Assembly: GCF_024707505.1 (NCBI RefSeq)
Contig: NZ_CP102604.1
Location: 3,348,001-3,412,000 of the forward strand
Direction: 5' to 3'
Length of the DNA stretch: 64,000 nucleotides
DNA from: Pantoea sp. SOD02
Lineage (GTDB): Bacteria; Pseudomonadota; Gammaproteobacteria; Enterobacterales; Enterobacteriaceae
The notes under the pieces: generated by a model
Told to the model about the DNA's origin: nothing
Databases searched by the model: none
What the model saw: the letters and a program-made list of their open reading frames with translations, nothing else
Program-made: the position numbers and the translations under genes
Shown: positions 29,601-37,092 of the stretch, piece by piece
How positions within the stretch are numbered: position 1 is the first letter of the stretch
Layout: every line of letters starts with the position of its first letter

Positions 29601-32600
29601 CATGCGCCGCCGCTACCTGCAATCGCCGTGCCCAATACGGTAGTGCCATCACGCACGGTGACGATGCTGCCCGCTTCGGCACTGCCACTCAACACCGGTG
29701 TGGTGTCGTTGGTGGCGCCGCCCGTAGCAATCGGCGTTGGTGTACTGCCCTGATCGTTATTGAGGACCACCGCCGTTGCCGCTGGCGGTGGCGTGGTGTC
29801 GATAGTCACAGCAATCGCCGTTGATGCCGGGCCCACGTTACCCGCCGTATCGGTGACGGTCGTGGTCAGGCTGTGCGTACCCGGATCAAGAGGTGTGGTG
29901 GGCGTGAAGCTCCATTTGCCATCGGTACCCACGGTGGTGCTGCCCAGCACCGTGGTGCCATCACGCACGGTAACCACGCCGCCCGCTTCGGCGCTGCCGC
30001 TTAATACCGGCGTGGTGTCGTTGGTGCTACCGCCAGCGGCAATTGGCACTGGCGTGCTGCCGTTGTCATTGCTGAGCTGCAGCGCAGTGGCGGCGGCTGG
30101 CGGTGTGGTATCCACGCTGAAAGTGATTGGTGTTGACGCGCCGCTGCTGTTGCCCGCTGGATCGGTGACGGTAGTGGTCAGGCTATGCGCGCCGTCGCCC
30201 AGCGCGGTGGCTGGCGTGAAGCTCCAGCTGCCGTCGCTGCCCGCTGTCGCGGTGCCCAGCACCGTGGTGCCGTCGCGCACCGTGACGGTGCTGCCCGCTT
30301 CCGCCGTGCCACGCAATATTGGCGTGCTGTCGTTGGTGATGCCGCCAGTGGCAATGATGGTGCCGCCATCGTTGCTCAACTGCAGACCGGTTGAGGTGGC
30401 TGGAGCCTGGGTATCAACGGTGAAGTTGATTGGCGTAGACGGATCGCTGACGTTACCCGCTGCGCTGGTGACGGTGGTGGTCAGGCTATGTTCGCCTTCG
30501 CTCAACGCTGGCGTGCTGAAGCTCCAGCTGCCGCCGCTGCCGACCACAACGGTGCCCAGCACGGTGCTGCCATCCAGCACTGTTACCGTGCTGCCCGCCG
30601 CCGCCGTACCGCTGATCACCGGCGTGGTGTCGTTGGTGGCGCCGTTATTCGCAATAGGAACTGGTGTGCTGCCGTTGTCGTTATTCAGCACCACGCTGCC
30701 TGCCACTGGCGGCTGCGTGGTGTCGATGTTGACGGTGATCGGCGTCGAGGTTGGGCCGACGTTACCGGCTGGATCGGTGACGGTGGTAGTCAGCGTATGC
30801 TCACCCGCCGTTAACGGCGTGGTTGGCGTAACGCTCCACGAGCCATCGCTGCCAACGGTCACGCTGCCAATCACGGTGGTGCCATCACGTACCGTGACGA
30901 TGCTGCCCGCTTCGGCGGTGCCGCTCAGCGCTGGCGTGGTGTCGTTGGTGGTGCCGCCTGCGGCAATCGGTACCGGCGTCGTGCCTTCGTTGTTGCTCAG
31001 CTGCAGACCCGTTGCCGCCGCAGGTGGTGTGATATCCACGGTGACCACAATTGGCGTAGATGGCGCACCGGTGTTGCCCGCTGGGCTGGTAACGGTGGCG
31101 GTCAGGCTATGGCTGCCCTCGTTGAGTGCTGGCGTGGTGAAGCTCCATGTTCCGCCGCTGCCAACCGTCACGGTGCCGAGCACGTTGCCGCCATCAGAAA
31201 CGGTAATGATGCTGCCCGCTGCTGCGGTGCCGCTCAATACTGGCGTTGCATCGTTGGTTGCCGCGCCAGAGGTAATCGGAACTGGCGTGCCGCTGGTGTC
31301 GTTACTCAGCTGCACACCGCCCGGTGCTGGCGGTGCCGTAGTGTCGATGGTGAAGGTTAACGGCGTGCTCGCTGCGCCGGTATTGCCCGCCGCATCGGTC
31401 ACGGTGGTGGTCAGGCTGTGCGCACCATCGCCGAGCGTTGGAGAGGTAAAGCTCCAATTGCCATCGTTGCCGACGGTAACCGAACCTAACGGCGTGCCGC
31501 CATCGGAAACCGTCACAATGCTGCCCGGCTCCGCGCGACCACTCAATACTGGCGTCACATCGTTGGTGGTGCCGCCATCCGCGACCGGCACCAGCGTGCC
31601 GCTGCCATCATTGCTGAGCTGCAGATCGGTGGCGGCTGCGGGTGGTGTGGTATCAACAATCACAATCACCACTGACGATGAAGGGCCAACGTTACCGGCC
31701 GTATCGGTGACGGTGGTGGTGAGATTGTGCTGTCCTTCAGTCAGCGGAGTGGTTGGCGTGAAGCTCCAGTTGCCGTCGGTGCCGGTGGTTGCAGTGCCCA
31801 GCACGGTGGTGCCATCACTCACCGTAACGGTGCTGCCCGGTTCGGCGGTGCCGTTGAGGGTTGGCGTGGTGTCGCTGGTGGTGCTGCCTGAGGCCAGCGG
31901 CGTACCGTCGTCATTGGTGAACTGCACATTGCCCGCCGCCGCAGGCGGTTGGGTATCGATGGTCACGGTCACCGGCGTCGAAGCCGGACCGGTATTGCCG
32001 GCTGGGTCGGTAACGGTTGAAGTCAGGCTATGACCGCCATCGCTCAACGGTGGCGTGGTGTAACTCCAGGTGCCGTCTGTACCTACCGTGGTGGTGCCGA
32101 GCACAGTGGTGCCATCCGAGATGGTTACCGTACTGCCCGCTTCACCGCTGCCGGTCAGCGTTGGTGTATTGGTGTTAGTGCTGCTGCCATCCGGGATCGG
32201 CACGCCAGCACCATCTTCCAGCCCCACGCCGGTTGGTGCGCCTGGCACTACGGTATCGATGGTGATGTTGATGGTTGGCGAATCGGTATCGACGCCGGTG
32301 GTGGCGTTAGTGGCGACAGCGTGGAAAGCGTAGTTGCCATCGGCCAGCGCCGCTGGCGTGAAGTTCCACTGCCCATCGCTGCCCGCGACGGTGCTGCCAA
32401 TGACGGTGGTGCCGTTATACAGCGTGATGAGATCGCCCGCGCCCGCCAGCCCGCTGAGAATTGGCGTGGTGTCGTGGGTGCTGGAGTTGTTTGGCAGTTC
32501 AACCAGCGTGCTGCCGCTGTCGTCGGTGACCACCAGCAAGCTGCTGGTCGCCGGAACGCCGGCATCGACATTCAGGGTAAATACCGGCGACGACGGGCTC

Positions 32601-35600
32601 ACGTTGCCTGCCGCATCGGTAACGGTGGTGGTCAGGCTGTGTTGGCCGTTGGTCAGCGCGTTATCTGGCGTGAAGCTCCAGCTGCCGTCGCTGCCCGCTG
32701 TCGCTGAGCCCAGCAATGTGGTGCCGTCATACACACGCACCACCGATCCCGCTTCGGCGGTGCCGGTCAGGGTTGGCGTGCTGTCATCGGTGATAGCGCC
32801 AGAGGTCAACGGACCGGTGCTGCCGCCAACGTTATCGTTGACCACCAGGCCACTGACCGGCGCTGGCGCGATGGTATCTACGCTGAAGGCGATCGGTGTG
32901 GTCGCCGGGCTGACGTTACCTGCCGCATCGGTGACGGTGGTGGTCAGGCTGTGATTGCCTTCCGCCAGCGTCGGCGTGGTGAAGCTCCAGTTACCGTCGC
33001 TGCCAACGGTAACGGTGCCAAGCACGGTGTTGCCATCCAGAATCGTGACTTTGCTGCCCGCTTCCGCCGTGCCGCTCAGCACTGGCGTCGCATCATTGCT
33101 GGCCCCTCCCGCAACAATCGGCTGGGTAATGCTGCCCGCGTCGTTGGTGAGTTCCACACCGGATGCGGCATCCGGCGCGATGGTGTCCACGATGATGTTG
33201 ATGGTTGCAGTATCTGTAACGTTGCCGTTGGCATCGGTGATGGTGCCATGCAGCGCGTGCGGGCCATCCGTCAGACCGCTGAGGTAGAAGATCCACTGGC
33301 CGTTGCTGCCCGCCGTGGTGCTGCCCAGCAAGGTGGTGCCGTCATACAGTGTGATGATGTTACCAGCACCCGCCACCCCGCTTAATACCGGGCTGTCGTT
33401 GTTGGTGCTGGCACCGTCAGTCAACTGCGCGACGGTATTGCCGTTTTCGTCCGTCACTTCCAGCGACGAAGTGGCAGGAGGAATATCTGCATCAACGGTG
33501 ATAACAATCGGCGGGCTGGCTGGGCCAACGTTACCGGCCGTATCAGTTGCCGTGACGGTAAAGGTGTGATTGCCGTTGCTCAGCGCTGGCGTGGTGAAAC
33601 TCCAGCTGCCGTCGGTGCCCACGGTGGTGTTGCCCAGCAGCGTGGTGCCATCGTAAATGCTGATAGTGGCATTCGGCTCGCCAGTGCCGCTCAGGGTTGG
33701 TGCGCGGTCATCGGTGGTGTCGCCAGAGGTTAATGGTCCTTGTACCGCGCCCACGCTATCTTCAATCACCAAATTGCCCACCACGGCTGGCGGCGTGGTA
33801 TCCACCGTCACGGTGACCGGTGATGATGCCGGACCGGTATTGCCGGCAGGATCGGTGACGGTGGTGGTCAGGCTGTGATTGCCATCAGCCAGCGTTGGCG
33901 TGGTGAAACTCCAGTTGCCATCGCTGCCGACCGTTGCAGTGCCGAGCACGGTGGTGCCATCCGAAACGGTCACGGTGCTGCCCGGTTCGGCCGTGCCACT
34001 GAAGGTTGGCGTATTGTCATTGGTGGTGCTGCCTGCGGCAATCGGCACTACGGTACCGCCGTTGTTGTCACTCAGTTGCAGATCGGCTGCCGCCGCAGGC
34101 GCAACGTTATCAATGGTGATAGTGAGCGTGCCGGAATCGGTCACATTGCCGGTGGTATCTGTCGCCGTGGCGTGGAAGGCGTAAATCCCGTCTGGCAGCG
34201 CGCCGGGCGTAAAGCTCCACTGACCATCAGCACCTGCCACGGTGCTGCCCAGCAGCGTGGTGCCGTTGTACAACTCAATCACCGCGCCCGCTGACGCCAG
34301 GCCGCTAAGAATTGGCGTGGTGTCATGCGTGCTGGAGCCGTCTGGCAGGATTTTCAGCGTACTGCCGCTGTCATCGGTGATTTGCAGCGTACTGGTGGTC
34401 GGCGCGACGCCCGCATCAACCGTGAAGTTCACCCCGGTTGTCGCTGGGCTGACGTTGCCGGCCGCATCGGTCAGCGTCACGCTCAGCGTGTGCTGGCCAT
34501 TGTTCAGCGCTGGCGTCGTGAAACTCCAGGTGCCATCGCTGCCGACAGTAACGCTGCCGAGCAGCGTGCTGCCATCGTAGATTTTAACGATGGCGTTAAC
34601 TTCGCCGTTGCCGCTCAGCGTTGGCGTGTTGTCATCGGTAGTCGAACCCGCAGTAATTGGGCCGGTAGCTCCGCCGACGTTATCGCTGATCACCACATTG
34701 CTGGCCCCTGCTGGAGCCTGGGTATCCACGGTGAAGATGATCGGGCTGGAGGTTGGACCAACGTTCCCTGCTGCATCGGTGACGGTGGCGGTAATGCTGT
34801 GGCCGCCCTCCGTCAGCGTTGGTGAAGTGAAGCTCCATGTGCCGTTGCTGCCCACGGTTGCGGTGCCGAGTATGGTATCGCCATCACGCACGGTGACGGT
34901 GCTGCCCGGTTCTGCGGTGCCGCTCAGCACCGGGGTGGTGCTATTGGTCGCACCACCGGAAGCGATCGGTTGCAGCGTGCTGCCATCGTTATCACTCAGC
35001 GTGACGCCACCGGCCGCAGCAGGTGGCACGGTATCTACGGTGATGGTGATAACCGGCGTTTGCGTCACGTTGCCAGAGGTATCGGTTACCGAGGCGTGGA
35101 ACGCGTAACTGCCATCTGCCAATGCGGCTGGTGTAAAGGTCCACTGTCCATCGCTGCCCGCGACCACGCTGCCCAACGCGGTGCTGCCGTTATACAGCGT
35201 GATCAGTGCGCCAGCAGTTGCCAGACCACTCAAGGTTGGTGTGTTGTCGTGCGTGCTGCCGCCATTGCTGAGCTGCACCAGCGTATTGCCGGAATCGTCG
35301 GTGATTTCGAGCGAGGTGGTTGCGGGGGGAATACCGGCCTGCACGTTGATATCATAAGGTGCTGAAGGCGCACTGACGTTGCCCGCCGCATCGGTTAAGG
35401 TCACCGTCAGGCTGTGGCTACCGTTGCTCAAAGCTGTGGTGGTGTAACTCCAGGTTCCGTCGCTACCCACGACCGCCGTACCCAGTAGCGTTTGCCCATC
35501 GTAGACGCTGACAATCGCGCCCACTTCACCGCTACCGGTAAGCGTTGGCGTGTTGTCATCGGTAGTGCCGCCATTGGTTACCGTACCGGAACTGCCGCCC

Positions 35601-36784
35601 GAGTTATCGTTGACCAGCAGGTCAGTTACTGCTGTCGGAGCTTGCGTGTCCACGGTGAAGGTGATGGTGGTGGCTGGGCTGGTATTCCCTGCTGCATCGG
35701 TTGCGGTGATGCTCAGCGTATGGCTACCCTGACTGAGTTCGGGGCTGGTAAAGCTCCAGGCACCGTTGCTGCCGACAGTGACACTGCCAAGCACCGTATC
35801 GCCATCGCGAATGGTGATAATCGAGCCCGCTTCAGCGGTTCCGCTCAGCACTGGCGTGGTGTCTTTGGTTGCGCCGCCGTTGGAGATTGGCTGCGCAGTG
35901 GTACCGCTATTGTTAATCACGCTCAGGCCGCCAACGGCGGTTGGCGCGACGGTATCCACGGTGAAATCTACCGGATTAGTCGCCGAGCTGGTGTTACCCG
36001 CCGCGTCGGTGACGGTGGCGGTCAAGCTGTGCTGACCGTCCGTCAGCGCAGGCGTGGTAAAGCTCCAGCGGCCATCCGCGCCAACGGTCACCGTGCCGAG
36101 CAGCGTGGTGCCATCGTAAATGCTGACAATGGCGCCCGCTTCAGCGGTGCCGCTTAAGGTTGGCGTATTGTCATCGGTAATCGCGCCCGCACCAATCGCG
36201 CCCTGGTACGGCCCAACCGTGTCGTTAATCACCAAATCCGTGATGGCGGTTGGCGGCGTAGTGTCATCGCCACCACCGGGATTGGTTGGGTTGGTCGGAT
36301 TGGTCGGGTTAGTAGGATTGCCGCCGTTGTTGCCGTCATCGGGGTTACTCGGCGTGGCATTTCCGCCACCGCCACCGCCCGAACCGGCAAACATCGCACC
36401 TAAACCAGCCAGCGCCGCACCACCGATACCGAAGGCGGCGATGGTGCCGTCATTGGTGGTGTTTTCCGCTAACAGCCCTTCGGTGCTGTCGATTGAGACG
36501 TAATGGAAACCTTCAGTACCGGGATCTTCAACCCACCACATCGCGCCGCGATCGTCCTGCAGGACCAGATCGCTATCACCGTTCGGGCTGTAAAAATTAT
36601 GAATAACAAGGACTTCACCAGATTTTGTGGTGACGACTAAATCATTACCATTGCGTGTGAAAGACTTAATATCAGACTGATTAAGATGCAGCTTCACCAA
36701 ACTCGGAGCGGTCAAATTAACTTGATTTCCACTCAGCTCAGAAGCAACGGTCCCACCTTTTGGGGTTACTGAGATATTATTCAT
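20693..36784 (-). CDS. bapA: giant BapA-family biofilm adhesin, 5,363 residues
   Basis: Secreted, surface-retained adhesin, one reading frame of 16 kb. I start at 36784 (MNNISVTPKGG...), 17 codons inside the longest frame, because the BapA N-terminal domain begins there and the upstream start is a GTG without ribosome site. Layout: BapA prefix domain (1-~110; LTAPSLVKLHLNQSDIKSF, then WWVEDPGTEGFHYVS), a hydrophobic segment and Gly/Asn-Pro-Thr linker (~115-175), 45 full plus one short Ig-like repeats (~177-4860, mean ~102 residues), a jelly-like domain (~4861-5010), two VCBS-like repeats (~5015-5230) and a type I secretion C-terminus with RTX-like GADTLTGGAYDDT and GADTLVYHLL (~5236-5363). 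Larger than Salmonella BapA (3,824 residues). Upstream lies a c-di-GMP phosphodiesterase, downstream its exporter. Confidence 0.95.
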   Translation of the reverse strand: MNNISVTPKGGTVASELSGNQVNLTAPSLVKLHLNQSDIKSFTRNGNDLVVTTKSGEVLVIHNFYSPNGDSDLVLQDDRGAMWWVEDPGTEGFHYVSIDSTEGLLAENTTNDGTIAAFGIGGAALAGLGAMFAGSGGGGGGNATPSNPDDGNNGGNPTNPTNPTNPTNPGGGDDTTPPTAITDLVINDTVGPYQGAIGAGAITDDNTPTLSGTAEAGAIVSIYDGTTLLGTVTVGADGRWSFTTPALTDGQHSLTATVTDAAGNTSSATNPVDFTVDTVAPTAVGGLSVINNSGTTAQPISNGGATKDTTPVLSGTAEAGSIITIRDGDTVLGSVTVGSNGAWSFTSPELSQGSHTLSITATDAAGNTSPATTITFTVDTQAPTAVTDLLVNDNSGGSSGTVTNGGTTDDNTPTLTGSGEVGAIVSVYDGQTLLGTAVVGSDGTWSYTTTALSNGSHSLTVTLTDAAGNVSAPSAPYDINVQAGIPPATTSLEITDDSGNTLVQLSNGGSTHDNTPTLSGLATAGALITLYNGSTALGSVVAGSDGQWTFTPAALADGSYAFHASVTDTSGNVTQTPVITITVDTVPPAAAGGVTLSDNDGSTLQPIASGGATNSTTPVLSGTAEPGSTVTVRDGDTILGTATVGSNGTWSFTSPTLTEGGHSITATVTDAAGNVGPTSSPIIFTVDTQAPAGASNVVISDNVGGATGPITAGSTTDDNTPTLSGNGEVNAIVKIYDGSTLLGSVTVGSDGTWSFTTPALNNGQHTLSVTLTDAAGNVSPATTGVNFTVDAGVAPTTSTLQITDDSGSTLKILPDGSSTHDTTPILSGLASAGAVIELYNGTTLLGSTVAGADGQWSFTPGALPDGIYAFHATATDTTGNVTDSGTLTITIDNVAPAAAADLQLSDNNGGTVVPIAAGSTTNDNTPTFSGTAEPGSTVTVSDGTTVLGTATVGSDGNWSFTTPTLADGNHSLTTTVTDPAGNTGPASSPVTVTVDTTPPAVVGNLVIEDSVGAVQGPLTSGDTTDDRAPTLSGTGEPNATISIYDGTTLLGNTTVGTDGSWSFTTPALSNGNHTFTVTATDTAGNVGPASPPIVITVDADIPPATSSLEVTDENGNTVAQLTDGASTNNDSPVLSGVAGAGNIITLYDGTTLLGSTTAGSNGQWIFYLSGLTDGPHALHGTITDANGNVTDTATINIIVDTIAPDAASGVELTNDAGSITQPIVAGGASNDATPVLSGTAEAGSKVTILDGNTVLGTVTVGSDGNWSFTTPTLAEGNHSLTTTVTDAAGNVSPATTPIAFSVDTIAPAPVSGLVVNDNVGGSTGPLTSGAITDDSTPTLTGTAEAGSVVRVYDGTTLLGSATAGSDGSWSFTPDNALTNGQHSLTTTVTDAAGNVSPSSPVFTLNVDAGVPATSSLLVVTDDSGSTLVELPNNSSTHDTTPILSGLAGAGDLITLYNGTTVIGSTVAGSDGQWNFTPAALADGNYAFHAVATNATTGVDTDSPTINITIDTVVPGAPTGVGLEDGAGVPIPDGSSTNTNTPTLTGSGEAGSTVTISDGTTVLGTTTVGTDGTWSYTTPPLSDGGHSLTSTVTDPAGNTGPASTPVTVTIDTQPPAAAGNVQFTNDDGTPLASGSTTSDTTPTLNGTAEPGSTVTVSDGTTVLGTATTGTDGNWSFTPTTPLTEGQHNLTTTVTDTAGNVGPSSSVVIVIVDTTPPAAATDLQLSNDGSGTLVPVADGGTTNDVTPVLSGRAEPGSIVTVSDGGTPLGSVTVGNDGNWSFTSPTLGDGAHSLTTTVTDAAGNTGAASTPLTFTIDTTAPPAPGGVQLSNDTSGTPVPITSGAATNDATPVLSGTAAAGSIITVSDGGNVLGTVTVGSGGTWSFTTPALNEGSHSLTATVTSPAGNTGAPSTPIVVTVDITPPAAATGLQLSNNEGTTPVPIAAGGTTNDTTPALSGTAEAGSIVTVRDGTTVIGSVTVGSDGSWSVTPTTPLTAGEHTLTTTVTDPAGNVGPTSTPITVNIDTTQPPVAGSVVLNNDNGSTPVPIANNGATNDTTPVISGTAAAGSTVTVLDGSTVLGTVVVGSGGSWSFSTPALSEGEHSLTTTVTSAAGNVSDPSTPINFTVDTQAPATSTGLQLSNDGGTIIATGGITNDSTPILRGTAEAGSTVTVRDGTTVLGTATAGSDGSWSFTPATALGDGAHSLTTTVTDPAGNSSGASTPITFSVDTTPPAAATALQLSNDNGSTPVPIAAGGSTNDTTPVLSGSAEAGGVVTVRDGTTVLGSTTVGTDGKWSFTPTTPLDPGTHSLTTTVTDTAGNVGPASTAIAVTIDTTPPPAATAVVLNNDQGSTPTPIATGGATNDTTPVLSGSAEAGSIVTVRDGTTVLGTAIAGSGGAWSFTTPALSQGSHSLTATVTDAAGNSSSPSTAITFTVDTQAPSAATGLQLSNDSGQTAVPIAAGGATNDTTPVLSGNAEVGSTVIISDGSLVLGSVVVGSGGTWSFTPATALGEGAHSLTTTVTDPAGNISAPSAALNFSIDTTPPVAPTAITLNNNNGGTPVTIAAGSTTNDATPAIAGTAEAGSTVTVLDGTTVLGSVIVGSNGQWSFTTPTLGEGGHSLTATVTDPAGNVGPASTAIAFTVDTVAPGAATGLALNNDNGGSPVPIANNGTTNDNTPVLSGTAEANSIVIVSDGTTVLGSAVTNALGAWSFSPSLTDGTHNLSVTVRDAAGNTGPASSTITVTVDTVAPPAATGLTLTNDIGTPVNIPNGGLTNDSTPVLSGSGQVGSIITVSDQNGVLGSTTVGAGGTWTFTPATALADGTHTFSVTASDAAGNVSAPSTIGVVIDATPPAAALNVVASNDEGTSPVAITNGGFTNDNTPFLTGTAEAGSTVIIRDGTNIIGSASVGSNGQWSFTSPTLGEGLHSLTTTVVDAAGNVSTASPAIGFTVDSVAPAPTTLVVNNDNGGSPVLIPNGATTSDNTPLLSGNAEAGSLVTIYDGNTVIGTTTATAGGTWSFSSPALTDGSHTLTATVTDEVGNVSAPSSSFTVVVDATAPQPADDLLLQNNNGGSPVTIADGGITNDNTPAISGTAEANAIVRVYDGTTLVGSTVAGSNGAWSITTSTLTDATHTLNVTVTDAAGNISSNASVSLTVDTSTPAAVLTFGVYNNANTTASQVANNGYSNDNTPVLRGTGVAGTTINIYEGTTLLGTTTVGDNGVWRFETSVRADGQHSYTVSVTNAAGTTGPEATPITINIDTAAPATVSNLTATDNVGGSTGPLTSGATTDDSTPTLGGTAEAGSRVSVYDGTTLLGTVIATGGTWSFTPGSALSNGSHSFTFTVTDAAGNVSAVSSPAFTLNIAADMPPTASTLVITDDSGSSLVTVNDGANIKDGTPVLTGAANVGDVITIHDGAAVLGSVTVGASGQWTFTPTLTDGAHGVFITTVDSLGNAGATSPTVNFTIDTVAPVAVTDLAAANNNGGSPVPIANNGSTNDSTPQLTGTTEANGIVTVYDGNTVIGSTTANGLGVWSFTSPTLSQGGHALSVTVTDAAGNIGPRSAAVNLTVDTVAPNASTLVVTNDVTSTVVPNGGSTNDNTPTLSGTAEVGSIVSVYDGTTLLGSVAAGTGGAWSFISPVLGEGSHPLTVRVTDAAGNTSVASSTATVIVDTVAPTAVSGLAAANNNGSSPVAIAAGGNTNDNTPALSGTAEAGSVVVIRDGTTVIGSVTAGSNGAWSFTSPTLADGLHTLNVTATDLAGNVSPNASISFTITTAAPTPVTNLVVSDNVGATQGTLTSGASTDDNTPTLTGTATAGNIVIISEGTTVLGSVVAGTGGAWSFTTAALSDGSHPLSVTVRDAAGNTSAATNFTVNVDTVAPANSTLLITNDITSTTVPNGGSTNDSTPTLSGTAEAGSRVSIYDGSTLLGTAIASGTGAWTFTTAVLAQGSHPLSVTVTDAAGNVSGSTSATVIIDTVAPVAVTGLAAANNNGSTPVAIANNGSTNDNTPALSGTAEAGSLVIIRDGTSIIGSVTAGSNGAWSFTTPTLADGAHTFNVTARDAAGNVSPNATLTLTVDTVAPAPVTNLAINDDVGASQGPLANGAVTDDATPTLSGTAEANAIVTIYDGTTVLGSVVAGTGGAWTFTTATLSNGVHPLSVTVKDAAGNTSSASATVSITVDTVAPTASTLVITNDITSTTVPSGGSTNDNTPTLSGVAEAGSRVSIYDGSTLLGTAIASGTGAWTFTTGVLSTGTHPLSVTVTDAAGNVSGSTSASVIIDTTPPAAVTNLVAANNNGSTAVTIPNNGVTNDNTPLLTGSGEIGARISVYDGTTLLGTTTVGSNGTWSFVSTALSNGAHTLNVTATDAAGNVSPNASTTLTIDTVAPNPVTNLVITDDVGTIQGTLANGAVTDDATPTLSGTAEANAIVTIYDGSTAIGSTTANGSGAWSFTTATLSNGTHPLSVTVTDAAGNTSSASATVSITVDTVAPTASTLVITNDVTNTTVPSGGSTNDTTPTLSGVAEAGSRVSIYDGSTLLGTTIANGSGAWTFTTGVLTTGTHPLSVTVTDTAGNVSGTTSASVIIDTTPPAAVTNLVAANNNGSTAVTIPNNGITNDNTPLLSGNGEVGARISVYDGTTLLGTTTVGSGGTWSFVSTTLSNGTHTLNVTATDAAGNVSPNASTTLTIDTVAPAASTLTITDDAGSTPVTLTNGAYTRDTTPVLNGTAEVGAIVTIYDGTTALGSVTVGAGGSWTYTPTALANGAHPLSVTVTDTAGNVSTGNTAVTVNVDTVPPAAVSGLAINDAGTTVTGSGEVGATVTVRDAGGNALGTATVGSGGTWSVSLSTAQTTGASLSVIQTDRAGNVSTSSSLTGAIRIVAANDVNEVDYTTQTGTITNANTSSTSTALLSVNLLSTVGVGVLNNTNAYMFNVGTGDTRTVTLHASATSLVALTSNYTLYLYQQQANGTWLLKSSNANYITTILTIGTQTGGNVTYSNLGTGNYAVLLGTSTGVGVLPSTTVTTTSDITTLALTVAATVTGNLLTNDTSSVAGTVPNGTAVTVVTGHAIAASGNTVITSSYGTLTIDSHGNYTYTLKAGLDADLVPATDVFTYSVRDASGAVTSASLTVNLHNGASTSTLLATNSLVAENTSDHDASGSIYGSSTGTHTGTLSITNEHGDITTVHSVGNTSVAGDFGVLSIAANGSYTYSLNAGVDGQSITHKEVFSYTLAASDGTITTQSFTIELHPTITGTTGADTLTGGAYDDTITSGAGADTLVYHLLASADATGGNGHDTWTDFNVAQGDKIDVSNLLIGWNDSTSNINDFVKVDHTSDGNTVLSIDRDGTGTGYSSTQLITLEGVNVSLEELLQQPHQNHTA
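22200..36255 (-). repeat. array of about 46 Ig-like domain repeats with a 3-domain higher-order period
   Basis: I counted 45 full copies and one shortened last copy. Each full copy carries a (T/S)(N/D)D-x-TP-x-LSG block, a DG-TTLLG-type strand, GSDGTWSFT, and TVTDAAGNVS. Copies 3-14 and 33-45 cycle through three subtypes; copies 15-29 are nearly all one subtype. In the C-terminal part the same DNA landmarks recur at 912-base steps (about 23051, 23963, and 23961 to 24873), that is 304 residues or three domains. This points to duplication of three-domain blocks rather than single domains. Confidence 0.9.
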
Positions 36785-36846
36785 GTTATCGAGATCCCGC
36801 GAAGTTCCATTAAAATGCCCGGCATCCGCAGACACCGGCTTTTACC

Positions 36847-36871
36847 GTGAATAATCACCATGAATATTCAC
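36847..36871. promoter_or_regulatory. candidate operator upstream of bapA
   Basis: Two 12-base near-palindromes in tandem, GTGAATAATCAC (36847-36858) and ATGAATATTCAC (36860-36871), separated by one base and about 63-87 bases before the chosen bapA start. Ten of twelve positions agree between the two. They would suit a dimeric regulator bound on one face of the helix. No regulator can be named. The remainder of the 36785-37092 gap is AT-rich and shows nothing else I can support. Confidence 0.35.
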
Positions 36872-37092
36872 TTTTTCTCTTGTTCGATCTCATACAGGCT
36901 AAGAATGAAATCGCGTTGAGTTTTGTTTAGCCGCCATCCTGATAACTGATTGGATTTATTTCTAAAAATCACCACGGGAAAAAGTTTTATTTTCTCAATT
37001 GGCCGGGCACAAATGACGTGAAACGCATGGAGCCCAGGCTTTGACATTTTTCACTTCCCCGAGGGATGAAACCAATCCAGTAATATTCAGGA

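Noticed and set aside
29760-32033. 757-residue open frame on the + strand, and many similar frames across 20.7-36.5 kb
   Set aside because: Antisense shadows of the adhesin repeats: low-complexity Val/Leu/Pro/Ser pattern repeating with the domain period, no ribosome sites, no family.
22200-36255. CRISPR-like or tandem-repeat DNA array
   Set aside because: Units are about 300 bases, in frame, diverged and without spacers: protein-domain repeats of the adhesin, not CRISPR or a satellite.
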